A stretch of DNA of 64,000 nucleotides from Prevotella sp. (GCA_017561825.1 JAFZBK010000061.1:1-64000); one strand, 5' to 3'. Positions 18,613 to 26,455 are shown, numbered from the stretch's first letter. Made by a program: numbers and translations. The notes: a model not told the origin generated them from the sequence alone.

Positions 18613-18645
18613 CTTAATTCTTAATCTTTAATTTTCAATTCTTTT
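18611..18645 (-). repeat. heptamer array at the cstA end
   Basis: Plus-strand units TTCTTAA, TTCTTAA, TCTTTAA, TTTTCAA, TTCTTTT span the cstA stop codon. They encode its last residues (ELKIKD) and join directly to hairpin element copy 2. Confidence 0.75.
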
Positions 18646-20057
18646 CTGTACCATCCGCAGAACCACGCCACGGCGATAATCAGGGCAGCACCACCCACGG
18701 CATAACCCACGGTCATATCAAGACCAAAGGCATTCTTGGATACCATGATGAAGGAAGAGCATACCACTGTCATGAACAGTGCCGGCAACAGGGTTACCCA
18801 GAACGGTTTACGTTCGCGTACCAGATAGACGGTAATAGCCCAAAGTGTGAATACGGCCAGCGTTTGGTTAGCCCATCCGAAATAGCTCCAGATCACATTG
18901 AAGCCATCGGGATTCTTGATGTTATAGAACAAAAGCGCCAGTGTTGCACCGAAGAGCGGGATACAGATCCAGATGCGCTTCATGATGGTCTTCTGTTCCA
19001 GATGGATGAACTCAGCAATGATCAGTCGTGCAGAGCGGAGTGCCGTATCACCACTGGTAATCGGAGCGGCCACCACACCCAACAAGGCAAGGATTCCACC
19101 GAAGGTACCGAGCCAGCCCTCGCTTACAGCCGTCACCACCTCAGGAGCCTGCAAAGTCAGCGGTTGACCAAGATCCTGTGCAGCACCGCCGTAGAAGAAG
19201 TACATGGAGATGGTTGCCCATATCAGGGCCACCAGACCTTCCGTAATCATGGCACCGTAGAACATCGGCCGTCCCATCTTCTCGCTCTTCACGCAGCGAG
19301 CCATCAACGGTGTCTGGGTAGCATGGAAACCACTGATGGCACCACAGGCGATGGTGATGAACAAGGCGGGGAATATCGGTGTAGTGAATCCTTCTCCGCT
19401 GATGCCGTCGTACAATTCAGGCAGCGTAGGCCACTTGATGAACAGCACGGCCATCAGAGCCACGGCCATGAACAGCATGGAAATGGCGAACAGCGGATAG
19501 ATCTTTCCGATAATCTTATCGATGGGTAACATCGTTGCAATGATATAATAAACGAAGATGATGCCACACCAGATATATACCCAGGTGAGTCCGTCGCTAC
19601 AGATCTTACCAAGAATCAGTGCAGGACTATATACAAACACCGCTCCCACCATCATCAGCAGGAATACGGAAAACACCAGCATCACGTTCTTAGTGGTCTT
19701 GCCCAAGTAACGACCAATCAACTCCGGCTGTCCGGCTCCATCATTTCGCATGGACAGCATACCGCTGAGGTAGTCGTGCACTGCTCCGGCAAAGATACAG
19801 CCGAGTACAATCCACAGATAGGCAGCCGGTCCGAACTTAGCACCCATGATAGCACCGAAGATCGGTCCTGTACCCGCAATATTCAGGAACTGGATCATGA
19901 AGATCTTCCATCCAGGAAGGACAATGTAATCCACACCATCGGCTTTCGTCAGGGCAGGTGTCGGCCTGTCATCGGGTCCGAAAACCTTTTCAATAAACTT
20001 ACCATAGGCCACATAGCCTATGATCAATGCCAGAAGACTCAGTACAAAAGTAATCAT
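18621..20057 (-). CDS. cstA: carbon starvation protein CstA family, short form
   Basis: This is an inner-membrane permease of the CstA family, whose characterised members import peptides or pyruvate. The 478-residue protein has about twelve hydrophobic helices and the N-terminal CstA signature: DYIVLPGWKIFMIQFLNIAGTGP, then GCIFAGAVHDYLSGMLS and GAISGFHATQTP. Enterobacterial CstA is about 700 residues; this shorter form is common in Bacteroidota, so it is not evidently truncated. It has its own promoter and is divergent from the GHL10 glycosidase. Its last six residues are read from a heptamer array. Confidence 0.88.
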   Translation of the reverse strand: MITFVLSLLALIIGYVAYGKFIEKVFGPDDRPTPALTKADGVDYIVLPGWKIFMIQFLNIAGTGPIFGAIMGAKFGPAAYLWIVLGCIFAGAVHDYLSGMLSMRNDGAGQPELIGRYLGKTTKNVMLVFSVFLLMMVGAVFVYSPALILGKICSDGLTWVYIWCGIIFVYYIIATMLPIDKIIGKIYPLFAISMLFMAVALMAVLFIKWPTLPELYDGISGEGFTTPIFPALFITIACGAISGFHATQTPLMARCVKSEKMGRPMFYGAMITEGLVALIWATISMYFFYGGAAQDLGQPLTLQAPEVVTAVSEGWLGTFGGILALLGVVAAPITSGDTALRSARLIIAEFIHLEQKTIMKRIWICIPLFGATLALLFYNIKNPDGFNVIWSYFGWANQTLAVFTLWAITVYLVRERKPFWVTLLPALFMTVVCSSFIMVSKNAFGLDMTVGYAVGGAALIIAVAWFCGWYRKELKIKD

Positions 20058-20084
20058 TTCCTATGCTTGTAACGTTTGATATGG

Positions 20085-20116
20085 CAAAGGTACAAATTAA
20101 CAAACAAAAAACCAAA
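20085..20116 (-). promoter_or_regulatory. promoter of cstA
   Basis: On the minus strand TTTG (20113-20116) and TACCTTTG (20085-20092) are 20 nt apart, a full consensus match; the cstA ATG lies 27 nt downstream. Confidence 0.75.
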
Positions 20117-20133
20117 TGAAAAGTCATTTTCTT

Positions 20134-20182
20134 TTTGTTTTTTTGCTCACTTATGCGTACCTTTGGCTGCGCCGAAGGTACT
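20134..20182 (+). promoter_or_regulatory. promoter-like module with a hairpin over its -7 box
   Basis: TTTG at 20134-20137 and TACCTTTG at 20158-20165 are 20 nt apart. The -7 box is also one arm of a hairpin at 20157-20181 (GTACCTTTGGC, loop TGC, GCCGAAGGTAC). Related TTTTTCGCTCACTTAATCG-type sequence recurs upstream of the next gene's own promoter and in the 21.7-21.95 kb spacer. Confidence 0.55.
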
Positions 20183-20216
20183 CTCACTCGACAATAAAAG
20201 AAAAAAACGCTTTTTC

Positions 20217-20247
20217 TTTGTATTGTGCTCGTTTATCCGTACCTTTG
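20217..20247 (+). promoter_or_regulatory. promoter of the GHL10 glycosidase gene
   Basis: TTTG at 20217-20220 and TACCTTTG at 20240-20247 are 19 nt apart. The ATG begins at 20253, only 5 nt after the -7 box, so the transcript would have almost no 5' leader. Confidence 0.75.
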
Positions 20248-20252
20248 CAACC

Positions 20253-21692
20253 ATGAAGAAAATAATCGTACTCATCATACTGTTCCTGACAATAGGAACA
20301 CCCCTATATATTACCGCTCAGACAACCGACCGTGAGATACGGGCCGTATGGCTTACTACCATCGGTGGTATCGACTGGCCCCGCCAATATGCCAATGCTT
20401 CTTCGCCTGCTTCCATTGAACGTCAGAAGCTGGAGCTGACCAGGATGCTCGACCGTCTGAAAGCCATCAATATCAATACTATTCTGTTGCAGACCCGTAT
20501 TCGTGGAACGGTAATCTATCCATCTAAATATGAGCCGTGGGACGGCTGTTTGTCGGGCAAGCCAGGGGTGAGTCCTGGGTATGATCCACTACGTTTTGCT
20601 ATTGACGAATGTCATAAAAGAGGAATGGAAATCCATGCCTGGGTAGTAACCATTCCCATGGGTAAATGGAATGCGCTTGGCTGTCAGCAGGCACGTAAGA
20701 AGAATGCCAGTCTTTTGAGGAAGATCGGGGACGAAGGTTACCTCAATCCAGAGCAACCACAAACCGCTGATATCATTGCAGATATCTGCGAAGAGATAAC
20801 GAAAAAATATAACGTTGACGGCATCCACCTCGACTATATCCGCTATCCCGAGAACTGGAAGCTTCGTGTGAGCAAGCAACAAGGTAGGGAAAACATTACA
20901 CGTATTGTAAGAAGAATTCATAGCAAGGTAAAAGCCGTGAAGCCACAAATCAAGCTCTCCTGTTCACCCCTTGGGAAGTACGACGACCTGACCCGCTATT
21001 CTTCCCGTGGATGGAATGCCCGCACCACGGTTTGTCAGGATGCGCAGATGTGGCTCCGTACGGGATTGATGGACCAGCTCTACCCGATGATGTATTTCAA
21101 GGAGAACAACTTCTATCCCTTCGCCATCGACTGGGCCGAGCACAGCAAACAGGGTCAGGTGGCGGCAGGACTGGGTATCTATATGCTTGATCCCAAGGAA
21201 GGGAACTGGAAGATCAGCGAAGTGAAACGACAGCTTAACGTGTGTCGGCAGTTGGGATTAGGTCAGTGTTTCTTCCGTGCCAAGTTCCTGTTAGACAATC
21301 ATCAGGGCATCTACGACTACCTCCGCATCTTCAACTTCGCGCAGCAAGGAATGGAACGACTCGCCTACCCCGCCTACGCAACATTTACTACTACACAGAA
21401 TGCGCAGAACATCATTTCCATATTCAACACACAGGTTCCTGATCCCAAACAGATCCGACAAGATCTCCCATGGATTGTTAGCAACGGACAAAGGGTATCG
21501 TTGCCCAACAAACCGGAAACGCTCGATACCGATATGATTCTTGTCAAGGCGCTCTCAGGCAAAGCCATCACTACCCTGATGCGCCACGGAAACCAAATCG
21601 ATATCCACTCCCTTCAAAACGGTATGTATATCCTCTATACCCTTGATAAACGAGGAAAGACGCACCGTCTTGCCTATCTAAAGAAACAATAA
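20253..21692 (+). CDS. secreted glycosyl-hydrolase-like 10 (GHL10/DUF187) protein
   Basis: This 479-residue protein has a signal peptide (MKKIIVLIILFLTIGTPLYITA) followed by a GHL10-type TIM barrel that starts with the family hallmark REIRAVWLTTIGGIDWP and continues with INTILLQTRIRG, YDPLRFAIDECHKRGMEIHAW and DGIHLDYIRYP. Related proteins (YngK type) are thought to act on peptidoglycan or other glycans, but the substrate here is unknown. The ATG at 20253 is chosen because an open frame upstream of it runs through the promoter. The C-terminal 70 residues resemble a small beta domain. It is flanked on both sides by repeated promoter-like modules. Confidence 0.85.
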   Translation: MKKIIVLIILFLTIGTPLYITAQTTDREIRAVWLTTIGGIDWPRQYANASSPASIERQKLELTRMLDRLKAININTILLQTRIRGTVIYPSKYEPWDGCLSGKPGVSPGYDPLRFAIDECHKRGMEIHAWVVTIPMGKWNALGCQQARKKNASLLRKIGDEGYLNPEQPQTADIIADICEEITKKYNVDGIHLDYIRYPENWKLRVSKQQGRENITRIVRRIHSKVKAVKPQIKLSCSPLGKYDDLTRYSSRGWNARTTVCQDAQMWLRTGLMDQLYPMMYFKENNFYPFAIDWAEHSKQGQVAAGLGIYMLDPKEGNWKISEVKRQLNVCRQLGLGQCFFRAKFLLDNHQGIYDYLRIFNFAQQGMERLAYPAYATFTTTQNAQNIISIFNTQVPDPKQIRQDLPWIVSNGQRVSLPNKPETLDTDMILVKALSGKAITTLMRHGNQIDIHSLQNGMYILYTLDKRGKTHRLAYLKKQ

Positions 21693-21960
21693 TTATTTAT
21701 TTTTCTTTGGTTTTTCGCTCACTAAATCGTCGCTCGGCTTTGCCGCTTTCGAAGGTTACGGAGAAAGAACATTGGCTTCGCCGAAGGTTACCTTTGACTT
21801 CGTCGAACTTACTCACGTTCGGAAAAACCCAAATAAATTTGGACCTTCGGTCTTATTTTGCAGCATCTCAACAAACGAAATGCAAGCATTTCTTTGTTTT
21901 GCTGCTCCAAAATTTGGTTTTTCGCTCACTTAATCGTAACTTTGCACGCGATATATAAAT
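21693..21960 (+). other. spacer with repeated promoter modules and a strong hairpin
   Basis: No gene is supported here. The spacer holds two direct copies of a TTTGGTTTTTCGCTCAC-type module (21706-21722 and 21913-21930) and an inverted relative at 21811-21840, an extra TACCTTTG at 21789-21796, and a long hairpin at 21860-21905 (outer GCAGCA/TGCTGC, inner AACAAA-C-GAAATGC pairing with GCATTTC-TTTGTT, one bulged C). Confidence 0.65.
21913..21944 (+). promoter_or_regulatory. promoter of purU-hisHAFIE
   Basis: TTTG at 21913-21916 and TAACTTTG at 21937-21944 are 20 nt apart. The next ATG (21961) opens a 12-codon reading frame and the purU ATG is at 21996. Confidence 0.75.
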
Positions 21961-21999
21961 ATGAGGGAATTGAACAAACAGAAACAAGCGAAAGAATGA
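21961..21999 (+). CDS. possible 12-residue leader peptide overlapping the purU start
   Basis: An ATG 16 nt after the -7 box opens a frame encoding MRELNKQKQAKE. Its TGA overlaps the purU ATG (ATGA at 21996-21999). The arrangement suggests translational coupling, but so short a frame could be chance. The codons are not rich in histidine, so it is not a classic His attenuator. Confidence 0.35.
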   Translation: MRELNKQKQAKE

Positions 22000-22859
22000 A
22001 ACCCACAGCAATTATGCTTCTGCACTGTCCCGACCAGCCGGGCATCATTACGGAAGTGACAAAGTTTATCACGGACAATAACGGTAACATCGTCTATCTC
22101 GACCAGTATGTTGACCGTCAGGATGGTATGTTTTTCATGCGCATCGAATGGGAACTTGACAAGTTTCTCATCCCCCGTGAGAAAATCCAGGAATATGTTG
22201 AAACGCTCTATGCACAAAGATACCAGATGACTTTCAGTCTGTATTTCAACGACGAGAAGCCGCGCATGGCCATCTTCGTATCGAAGATGAGTCATTGTCT
22301 GTACGACCTCCTTGCTCGTTGGAAGGCCGGAGAATATGATGTCGATATCCCCTGTATCGTGAGTAACCACGAGGATCTGCGCTACGTGGCAGATCAGTTT
22401 GGTATCCCCTACTACGTGTGGAGTATCAAGAAAGACCACTCCAACAAGGCCGAGGTGGAGGCTGAGGAGATGGCGCTGCTGAAGGAGAAGAAGGTGACAT
22501 TCATCGTGCTGGCCCGCTATATGCAGATCATCAGCGACGAGATGATAGCCCGTTATCCGCATCACATCATCAATATCCACCACTCGTTCCTGCCGGCATT
22601 CGTCGGCGCAAAGCCCTATCATCAGGCTTGGGAACGCGGCGTGAAGATCATCGGCGCTACCAGTCATTATGTCACAGCCGACCTTGATGCAGGACCGATC
22701 ATCGAACAGGACGTGACGAGGATTAGTCATAAGGACACACCTGAGAGTCTGGTACTCAAAGGAAAGGACCTGGAGAAGATAGTGCTCTCGCATGCCGTAT
22801 CGAAACATATACAGCGCAAGATTCTCACCTACAACAACAAGACGATCATATTTAGTTAG
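21996..22859 (+). CDS. purU: formyltetrahydrofolate deformylase
   Basis: PurU hydrolyses 10-formyl-tetrahydrofolate to formate and tetrahydrofolate. The 287-residue product has an N-terminal ACT domain (residues 1-85, CPDQPGIITEVTKF) and a formyltransferase-fold catalytic domain with the IHHSFLPAFVGAKPYHQA and GATSHYVTADLDAGPIIEQD motifs, which hold the catalytic His and Asp. The start is the ATG at 21996; upstream in-frame codons run through the promoter. hisH starts 7 nt after its stop. The link to histidine synthesis is sensible: HisFH releases AICAR, whose reuse in purine synthesis consumes one-carbon units that PurU helps balance. Confidence 0.92.
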   Translation: MKPTAIMLLHCPDQPGIITEVTKFITDNNGNIVYLDQYVDRQDGMFFMRIEWELDKFLIPREKIQEYVETLYAQRYQMTFSLYFNDEKPRMAIFVSKMSHCLYDLLARWKAGEYDVDIPCIVSNHEDLRYVADQFGIPYYVWSIKKDHSNKAEVEAEEMALLKEKKVTFIVLARYMQIISDEMIARYPHHIINIHHSFLPAFVGAKPYHQAWERGVKIIGATSHYVTADLDAGPIIEQDVTRISHKDTPESLVLKGKDLEKIVLSHAVSKHIQRKILTYNNKTIIFS

Positions 22860-22866
22860 CCCCCTG

Positions 22867-23493
22867 ATGCAAGTAGCAATCGTAAAATATAACGCAGGAA
22901 ATGTGTATTCGGTGGTGAACGCCGTAAGACGACTCGGTATCGAGCCGGTGCTCACCGATGAGCCTCAACTGCTCAGACAGGCCGACCGCGTGATCTTCCC
23001 AGGACAAGGGGAGGCACGGAGCGCGATGGAATACCTGCATCAGCACGGTCTGGTGGACGTGATCCGCTCACTCAAGCAACCTGTACTTGGCATTTGTATC
23101 GGTCAGCAACTGCTCTGTCGCCATTCCGAGGAGGGCGATGTTGACTGCATCGGAGTCTTTGATGTGGATGTGAAACGGTTCCAGCCACAGCGGCACGAAG
23201 ACAAGGTGCCATGCATGGGGTGGAACAGCATTCAAGTTTCAAGTGACAAGCTTCAGGTTTCAAGTGACAAGTTGGGAGAGGAAAGTTTGTTTGCAGGATT
23301 GGGAGAGAATCCCTATGTCTATTTCGTGCATAGCTACTATGTACCGCTGTGCAACGATACGGCAGCCGTAACGGACTATATCCTGCCCTACTCCGCTGCC
23401 CTGCACAAGGATAACTTCTATACCTGTCAGTTCCACCCGGAAAAGAGTGGCAGTGTGGGCGAACGAATCCTGCATAATTTCTTTGAAATTTGA
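22867..23493 (+). CDS. hisH: imidazole glycerol phosphate synthase, glutaminase subunit
   Basis: HisH hydrolyses glutamine and passes ammonia to HisF, which makes imidazole glycerol phosphate and AICAR. The 208-residue class I amidotransferase has the oxyanion strand FPGQGEARSAM, the nucleophile Cys in GICIGQQLL and the His-Glu pair in CQFHPEKSG. Residues about 123-136 (QVSSDKL twice) are encoded by six 7-nt units inserted in frame after the conserved MGWNSI, a place where related enzymes have a short surface loop. The start at 22867 is the first ATG after purU. It ends in another heptamer array before hisA. Confidence 0.94.
   Translation: MQVAIVKYNAGNVYSVVNAVRRLGIEPVLTDEPQLLRQADRVIFPGQGEARSAMEYLHQHGLVDVIRSLKQPVLGICIGQQLLCRHSEEGDVDCIGVFDVDVKRFQPQRHEDKVPCMGWNSIQVSSDKLQVSSDKLGEESLFAGLGENPYVYFVHSYYVPLCNDTAAVTDYILPYSAALHKDNFYTCQFHPEKSGSVGERILHNFFEI
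23233..23274 (+). repeat. in-frame heptamer array inside hisH
   Basis: Six units (CAAGTTT, CAAGTGA, CAAGCTT, CAGGTTT, CAAGTGA, CAAGTTG) make 42 nt, exactly 14 codons, so the frame is kept. Three units equal seven codons, giving the QVSSDKL peptide repeat. Confidence 0.85.
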
Positions 23494-23512
23494 ACTTTGA
23501 ACTTTGAACTTT
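23485..23512 (+). repeat. heptamer array between hisH and hisA
   Basis: Units GAAATTT, GAACTTT, GAACTTT, GAACTTT begin in the last hisH codons and end 4 nt before the hisA ATG. Confidence 0.85.
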
Positions 23513-23516
23513 AATT

Positions 23517-24236
23517 ATGATAGAACTGATTCCTGCCATCGACATCATTAACGGTCAGTGCGTTCGTCTGACAAAAGGCGACTACGACCAGAAGACCGTC
23601 TATAACGACGATCCCGTGGAGGTGGCACGCGCCTTTGAGGAGATGGGATTCAAACGACTGCATGTCGTGGATCTCGACGGAGCGAAATCGAAACACATCG
23701 TGAATGTGGATGTACTCCGTCGTATCACTACGGAAACCCACCTCATCGTTGATTTCGGTGGCGGCATCAAGACCGAAGAGGATATACAGACGGCCTTCGA
23801 CAACGGTGCCGCCATGGTGACAGTAGGTAGCGTGGCTGTCACCAAGCCCGACCTGTTCATCTCATGGCTCCACACCTTCGGGGCAGAACGGATGATACTG
23901 GGTGCTGATGTGCGCAACGGCATGATCAGCATCAACGGATGGAAAGAGGATTCACAGGAGTCGTTACTGCCCTTCCTGAAACGGTATGTGGATGAGGGTG
24001 TGAGAAACGTGCTCTGCACGGAGATCTCCAAGGACGGCACACTGTCAGGTCCTGCCGTGAACCTGTATAAGGAGATTATGGCGGCTTATCCTGATCTTCA
24101 CCTCATCGCCAGCGGTGGTGTATCATCAACAGAGGATATTCTGGAACTGGAACGGGAGGGAATACCGGCCGTGGTGTTCGGGAAAGCGTTCTACGAAGGG
24201 CGAATCGACCTTCGTTCTTTGAACTTTGAACTTTAA
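23517..24236 (+). CDS. hisA: ProFAR isomerase
   Basis: HisA catalyses the Amadori rearrangement of ProFAR to PRFAR. The 239-residue (beta-alpha)8 barrel shows LIPAIDIINGQCVRL with the first catalytic Asp (near residue 9), VDFGGGIKTEEDI, the second catalytic Asp in LGADVRNG and the phosphate loop SGGVSSTEDI. The C-terminal residues SLNFEL are read from the GAACTTT array that fills the spacer to hisF. It lies in purU-hisH-hisA-hisF-hisIE, with a 23-nt gap after hisH and 16 nt before hisF. Confidence 0.95.
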   Translation: MIELIPAIDIINGQCVRLTKGDYDQKTVYNDDPVEVARAFEEMGFKRLHVVDLDGAKSKHIVNVDVLRRITTETHLIVDFGGGIKTEEDIQTAFDNGAAMVTVGSVAVTKPDLFISWLHTFGAERMILGADVRNGMISINGWKEDSQESLLPFLKRYVDEGVRNVLCTEISKDGTLSGPAVNLYKEIMAAYPDLHLIASGGVSSTEDILELEREGIPAVVFGKAFYEGRIDLRSLNFEL

Positions 24237-24248
24237 ACTTTGAACTTT
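24214..24248 (+). repeat. heptamer array between hisA and hisF
   Basis: Units GTTCTTT, GAACTTT, GAACTTT, AAACTTT, GAACTTT span the hisA stop and reach 4 nt before the hisF ATG. The same unit family is used between hisH and hisA. Confidence 0.85.
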
Positions 24249-24252
24249 AAAC

Positions 24253-25032
24253 ATGGGACTCGCCAAAAGAATCATACCTTGTCTGGATGTAAAGGACGGA
24301 CAGACCGTGAAGGGAACGAACTTCGTGAACCTGCGCCATGCAGGCGACCCAGTGGAACTGGGGAAAGCCTATAGCGATGCGGGGGCTGACGAACTGGTGT
24401 TCCTTGATATCACTGCCTCCTTCGAGGGTCGTAAGACCTTCACCGAGATGGTGACACGAGTGGCACAGGAGATCAACATACCCTTCACCGTGGGCGGTGG
24501 CATCAATGCCCTCGAGGATGTGGAACGACTGCTTCATGCGGGAGCCGATAAGGTGAGCGTGAACTCTGCTGCCATCCGCCGACCCGAGCTGATCGATGAG
24601 ATTACCAGTCGTTTCGGCTCACAGGTATGTGTTTGCGCCATCGATGCCCGCTTCGACCCCGACGGCTGGCATTGCTATGTGAAAGGCGGAAGGGAGCGTG
24701 TGGAACGTGGACTCTTTGAATGGGCACATGAGGCTCAGGAACGAGGTGCTGGGGAGATCCTGTTTACCAGTATGGATCACGATGGTGTGAAGACGGGCTA
24801 TGCCAACGAGGCACTGGCACAACTGGCTGACGACCTGAAGATCCCTATCATCGCAAGTGGTGGTGCAGGTAAGAAGGAGCATTTCCGCGATGCCTTCACC
24901 ATCGGTAAGGCGGATGCAGCCCTGGCTGCCAGCGTGTTCCACTTCGGGGAAATCCCCATTCCTGAACTGAAGGAATACCTCCAATCCCAAGGCATCAACG
25001 TCCGTCTCCTCTCCACCCATCAACCCCATTAA
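24253..25032 (+). CDS. hisF: imidazole glycerol phosphate synthase, cyclase subunit
   Basis: HisF uses ammonia from HisH to convert PRFAR to imidazole glycerol phosphate and AICAR. The 259-residue barrel begins [16 protein letters not shown] with the catalytic Asp near residue 12; the second catalytic Asp is in [28 protein letters not shown] and [10 protein letters not shown] are also present. The final residues STHQPH lead into a 9-nt tandem array that contains the stop codon. It is 16 nt after hisA and 32 nt before hisIE. Confidence 0.95.
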   Translation: MGLAKRIIPCLDVKDGQTVKGTNFVNLRHAGDPVELGKAYSDAGADELVFLDITASFEGRKTFTEMVTRVAQEINIPFTVGGGINALEDVERLLHAGADKVSVNSAAIRRPELIDEITSRFGSQVCVCAIDARFDPDGWHCYVKGGRERVERGLFEWAHEAQERGAGEILFTSMDHDGVKTGYANEALAQLADDLKIPIIASGGAGKKEHFRDAFTIGKADAALAASVFHFGEIPIPELKEYLQSQGINVRLLSTHQPH

Positions 25033-25059
25033 CCCCATTAACCCCATTAAGCCCATTAA
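25024..25059 (+). repeat. 9-nt tandem array between hisF and hisIE
   Basis: Four units (CCCCATTAA three times, then GCCCATTAA) contain the hisF stop and end 5 nt before the hisIE ATG. Each unit carries a TAA. Because the period is 9, those stops all stay in one frame, unlike the 7-nt arrays. Confidence 0.85.
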
Positions 25060-25064
25060 ATCAT

Positions 25065-25715
25065 ATGAACAAAATAGATTTCGACAAATTGAACGGTCTT
25101 GTACCCGCCATCATCCAGGACGCAACCACAAAGAACGTGCTGATGCTGGGGTTCATGAACCAGGAGGCATACGAGAAAACCCTCGCCACCAAGCATGTGA
25201 CATTCTGGAGTCGTTCGCGCAACTGTCTTTGGACCAAAGGCGAGACAAGCGGCAACTACCTCAACCTGGTGAGCATTCAGAATGATTGCGATCAGGATAC
25301 ACTGCTGGTAAAGGTACACCCAGATGGTCCTACCTGTCATACAGGTACCGATACCTGCTGGGGAGAGAAGAACGAGGTGCAGCCTATCGCATTCCTTTCG
25401 GAGTTACAGGACTTCATCGAGAAACGTCATGAGGAGATGCCCGAGGGCTCCTATACCACGAAACTGTTCAAGGACGGTGTCAACAAGATGGCTCAGAAGA
25501 TGGGCGAAGAGGCACTGGAGGCTGTCATTGAAGCATGTAACGGTACCAACGAGAAACTGATCTACGAGGTGTCCGACATGATCTACCATATGCTCGTATT
25601 GCTCACCGACAAGGGCATCCGCATCGAGGACATCGCCCTGGAGCTGGCAAAGAGGCACGACCCGGAATGGGACAAGAAACGTCGTGTGGCCAAGAGCAAA
25701 GGCGAGATGGAATAA
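25065..25715 (+). CDS. hisIE: bifunctional phosphoribosyl-AMP cyclohydrolase / phosphoribosyl-ATP pyrophosphohydrolase
   Basis: HisIE performs steps two and three of histidine synthesis. The 216-residue fusion has an N-terminal cyclohydrolase domain (about residues 1-105, MLGFMNQEAYEKT, FWSRSRNCLWTKGETSG, and the metal-binding cysteines of CHTGTDTCW) and a C-terminal pyrophosphohydrolase domain (about 115-215, KMGEEALEAVIEA and EVSDMIYHMLVLL). It closes the hisHAFIE run, so all histidine activities are encoded in this window. The FtsE-like gene starts 23 nt downstream and may share its transcript. Confidence 0.95.
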   Translation: MNKIDFDKLNGLVPAIIQDATTKNVLMLGFMNQEAYEKTLATKHVTFWSRSRNCLWTKGETSGNYLNLVSIQNDCDQDTLLVKVHPDGPTCHTGTDTCWGEKNEVQPIAFLSELQDFIEKRHEEMPEGSYTTKLFKDGVNKMAQKMGEEALEAVIEACNGTNEKLIYEVSDMIYHMLVLLTDKGIRIEDIALELAKRHDPEWDKKRRVAKSKGEME

Positions 25716-25738
25716 ACGTCATCCTTACCTAAACACGA

Positions 25739-26455
25739 ATGACTATGTTGATAGAATACAAGAAAGTACGGATTTTCCAGGAGGATGTATGTGTGCTGAA
25801 CGATGTTGACTTCCACGTGGAGGAAGGCGAGTTCATCTACATCATCGGTAAGGTAGGCTCGGGAAAGAGCTCGCTCCTGAAGACTGCCTATTGTGAACTG
25901 GACATCGAGAGTGGTGAGCAGGCAATGGTACTCGACCGCGACATCATGAACATACGACGGAGGGAGATTCCTGCCCTGAGAAAGGAGATGGGTATCATCT
26001 TCCAGGACTTCCAACTGTTACACGATAGGACGGTGGCAAAGAACCTGCGTTTCGTACTGAAAGCCACAGGATGGAAGAACAAGAAGGAGATTGAGGAACG
26101 CATCGACGAAGTGCTGGAGATGGTGGGGATGACTGACAAGAAGGACAAGATGCCCCATGAGCTGTCGGGCGGTGAGCAACAGCGTATCGCCATTGCACGG
26201 GCCATCCTGAACAAACCCCGGATCATCATCGCCGATGAGCCGACGGGAAACCTCGACCCCGAGACAGCTGACTATATCGTCGGTCTGCTCAAACAGATCA
26301 GTCAGACGGGTACGGCCATCGTCATGACCACCCATAACATCCCGATGCTCGACAAGTTCCCCGGGATTGTCTATCGTTGCAAGGACGGAGCCATCTATGA
26401 TGTGACGAACGACTATAACAAGATGGATCTGTCGGAAGAAGCGGAGGACAATTGA
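25739..26455 (+). CDS. FtsE-like ABC transporter ATP-binding protein
   Basis: This 238-residue ATPase has Walker A (GKVGSGKSS), a Q-loop (IIFQDFQLL), the signature LSGGEQQR, Walker B ([12 protein letters not shown]) and the switch His (MTTHN), so it should be active. The closest recognisable relative is FtsE, which acts with the membrane protein FtsX in division and peptidoglycan hydrolase control. No ftsX is next to it, so its partner must be elsewhere. ATG codons at 25739 and 25745 are both possible. Its last codons and stop fall in a GACAATT array; lysC follows 46 nt later. Confidence 0.85.
   Translation: MTMLIEYKKVRIFQEDVCVLNDVDFHVEEGEFIYIIGKVGSGKSSLLKTAYCELDIESGEQAMVLDRDIMNIRRREIPALRKEMGIIFQDFQLLHDRTVAKNLRFVLKATGWKNKKEIEERIDEVLEMVGMTDKKDKMPHELSGGEQQRIAIARAILNKPRIIIADEPTGNLDPETADYIVGLLKQISQTGTAIVMTTHNIPMLDKFPGIVYRCKDGAIYDVTNDYNKMDLSEEAEDN

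Noticed and set aside
21707..21958. Small open frame upstream of purU
   Set aside because: It runs through repeated promoter modules and a long hairpin, has no family resemblance and overlaps the real promoter.
24619..25056. Minus-strand frame starting [11 protein letters not shown]
   Set aside because: The start is a readout of the CCCCATTAA array and the body is the antisense of hisF.
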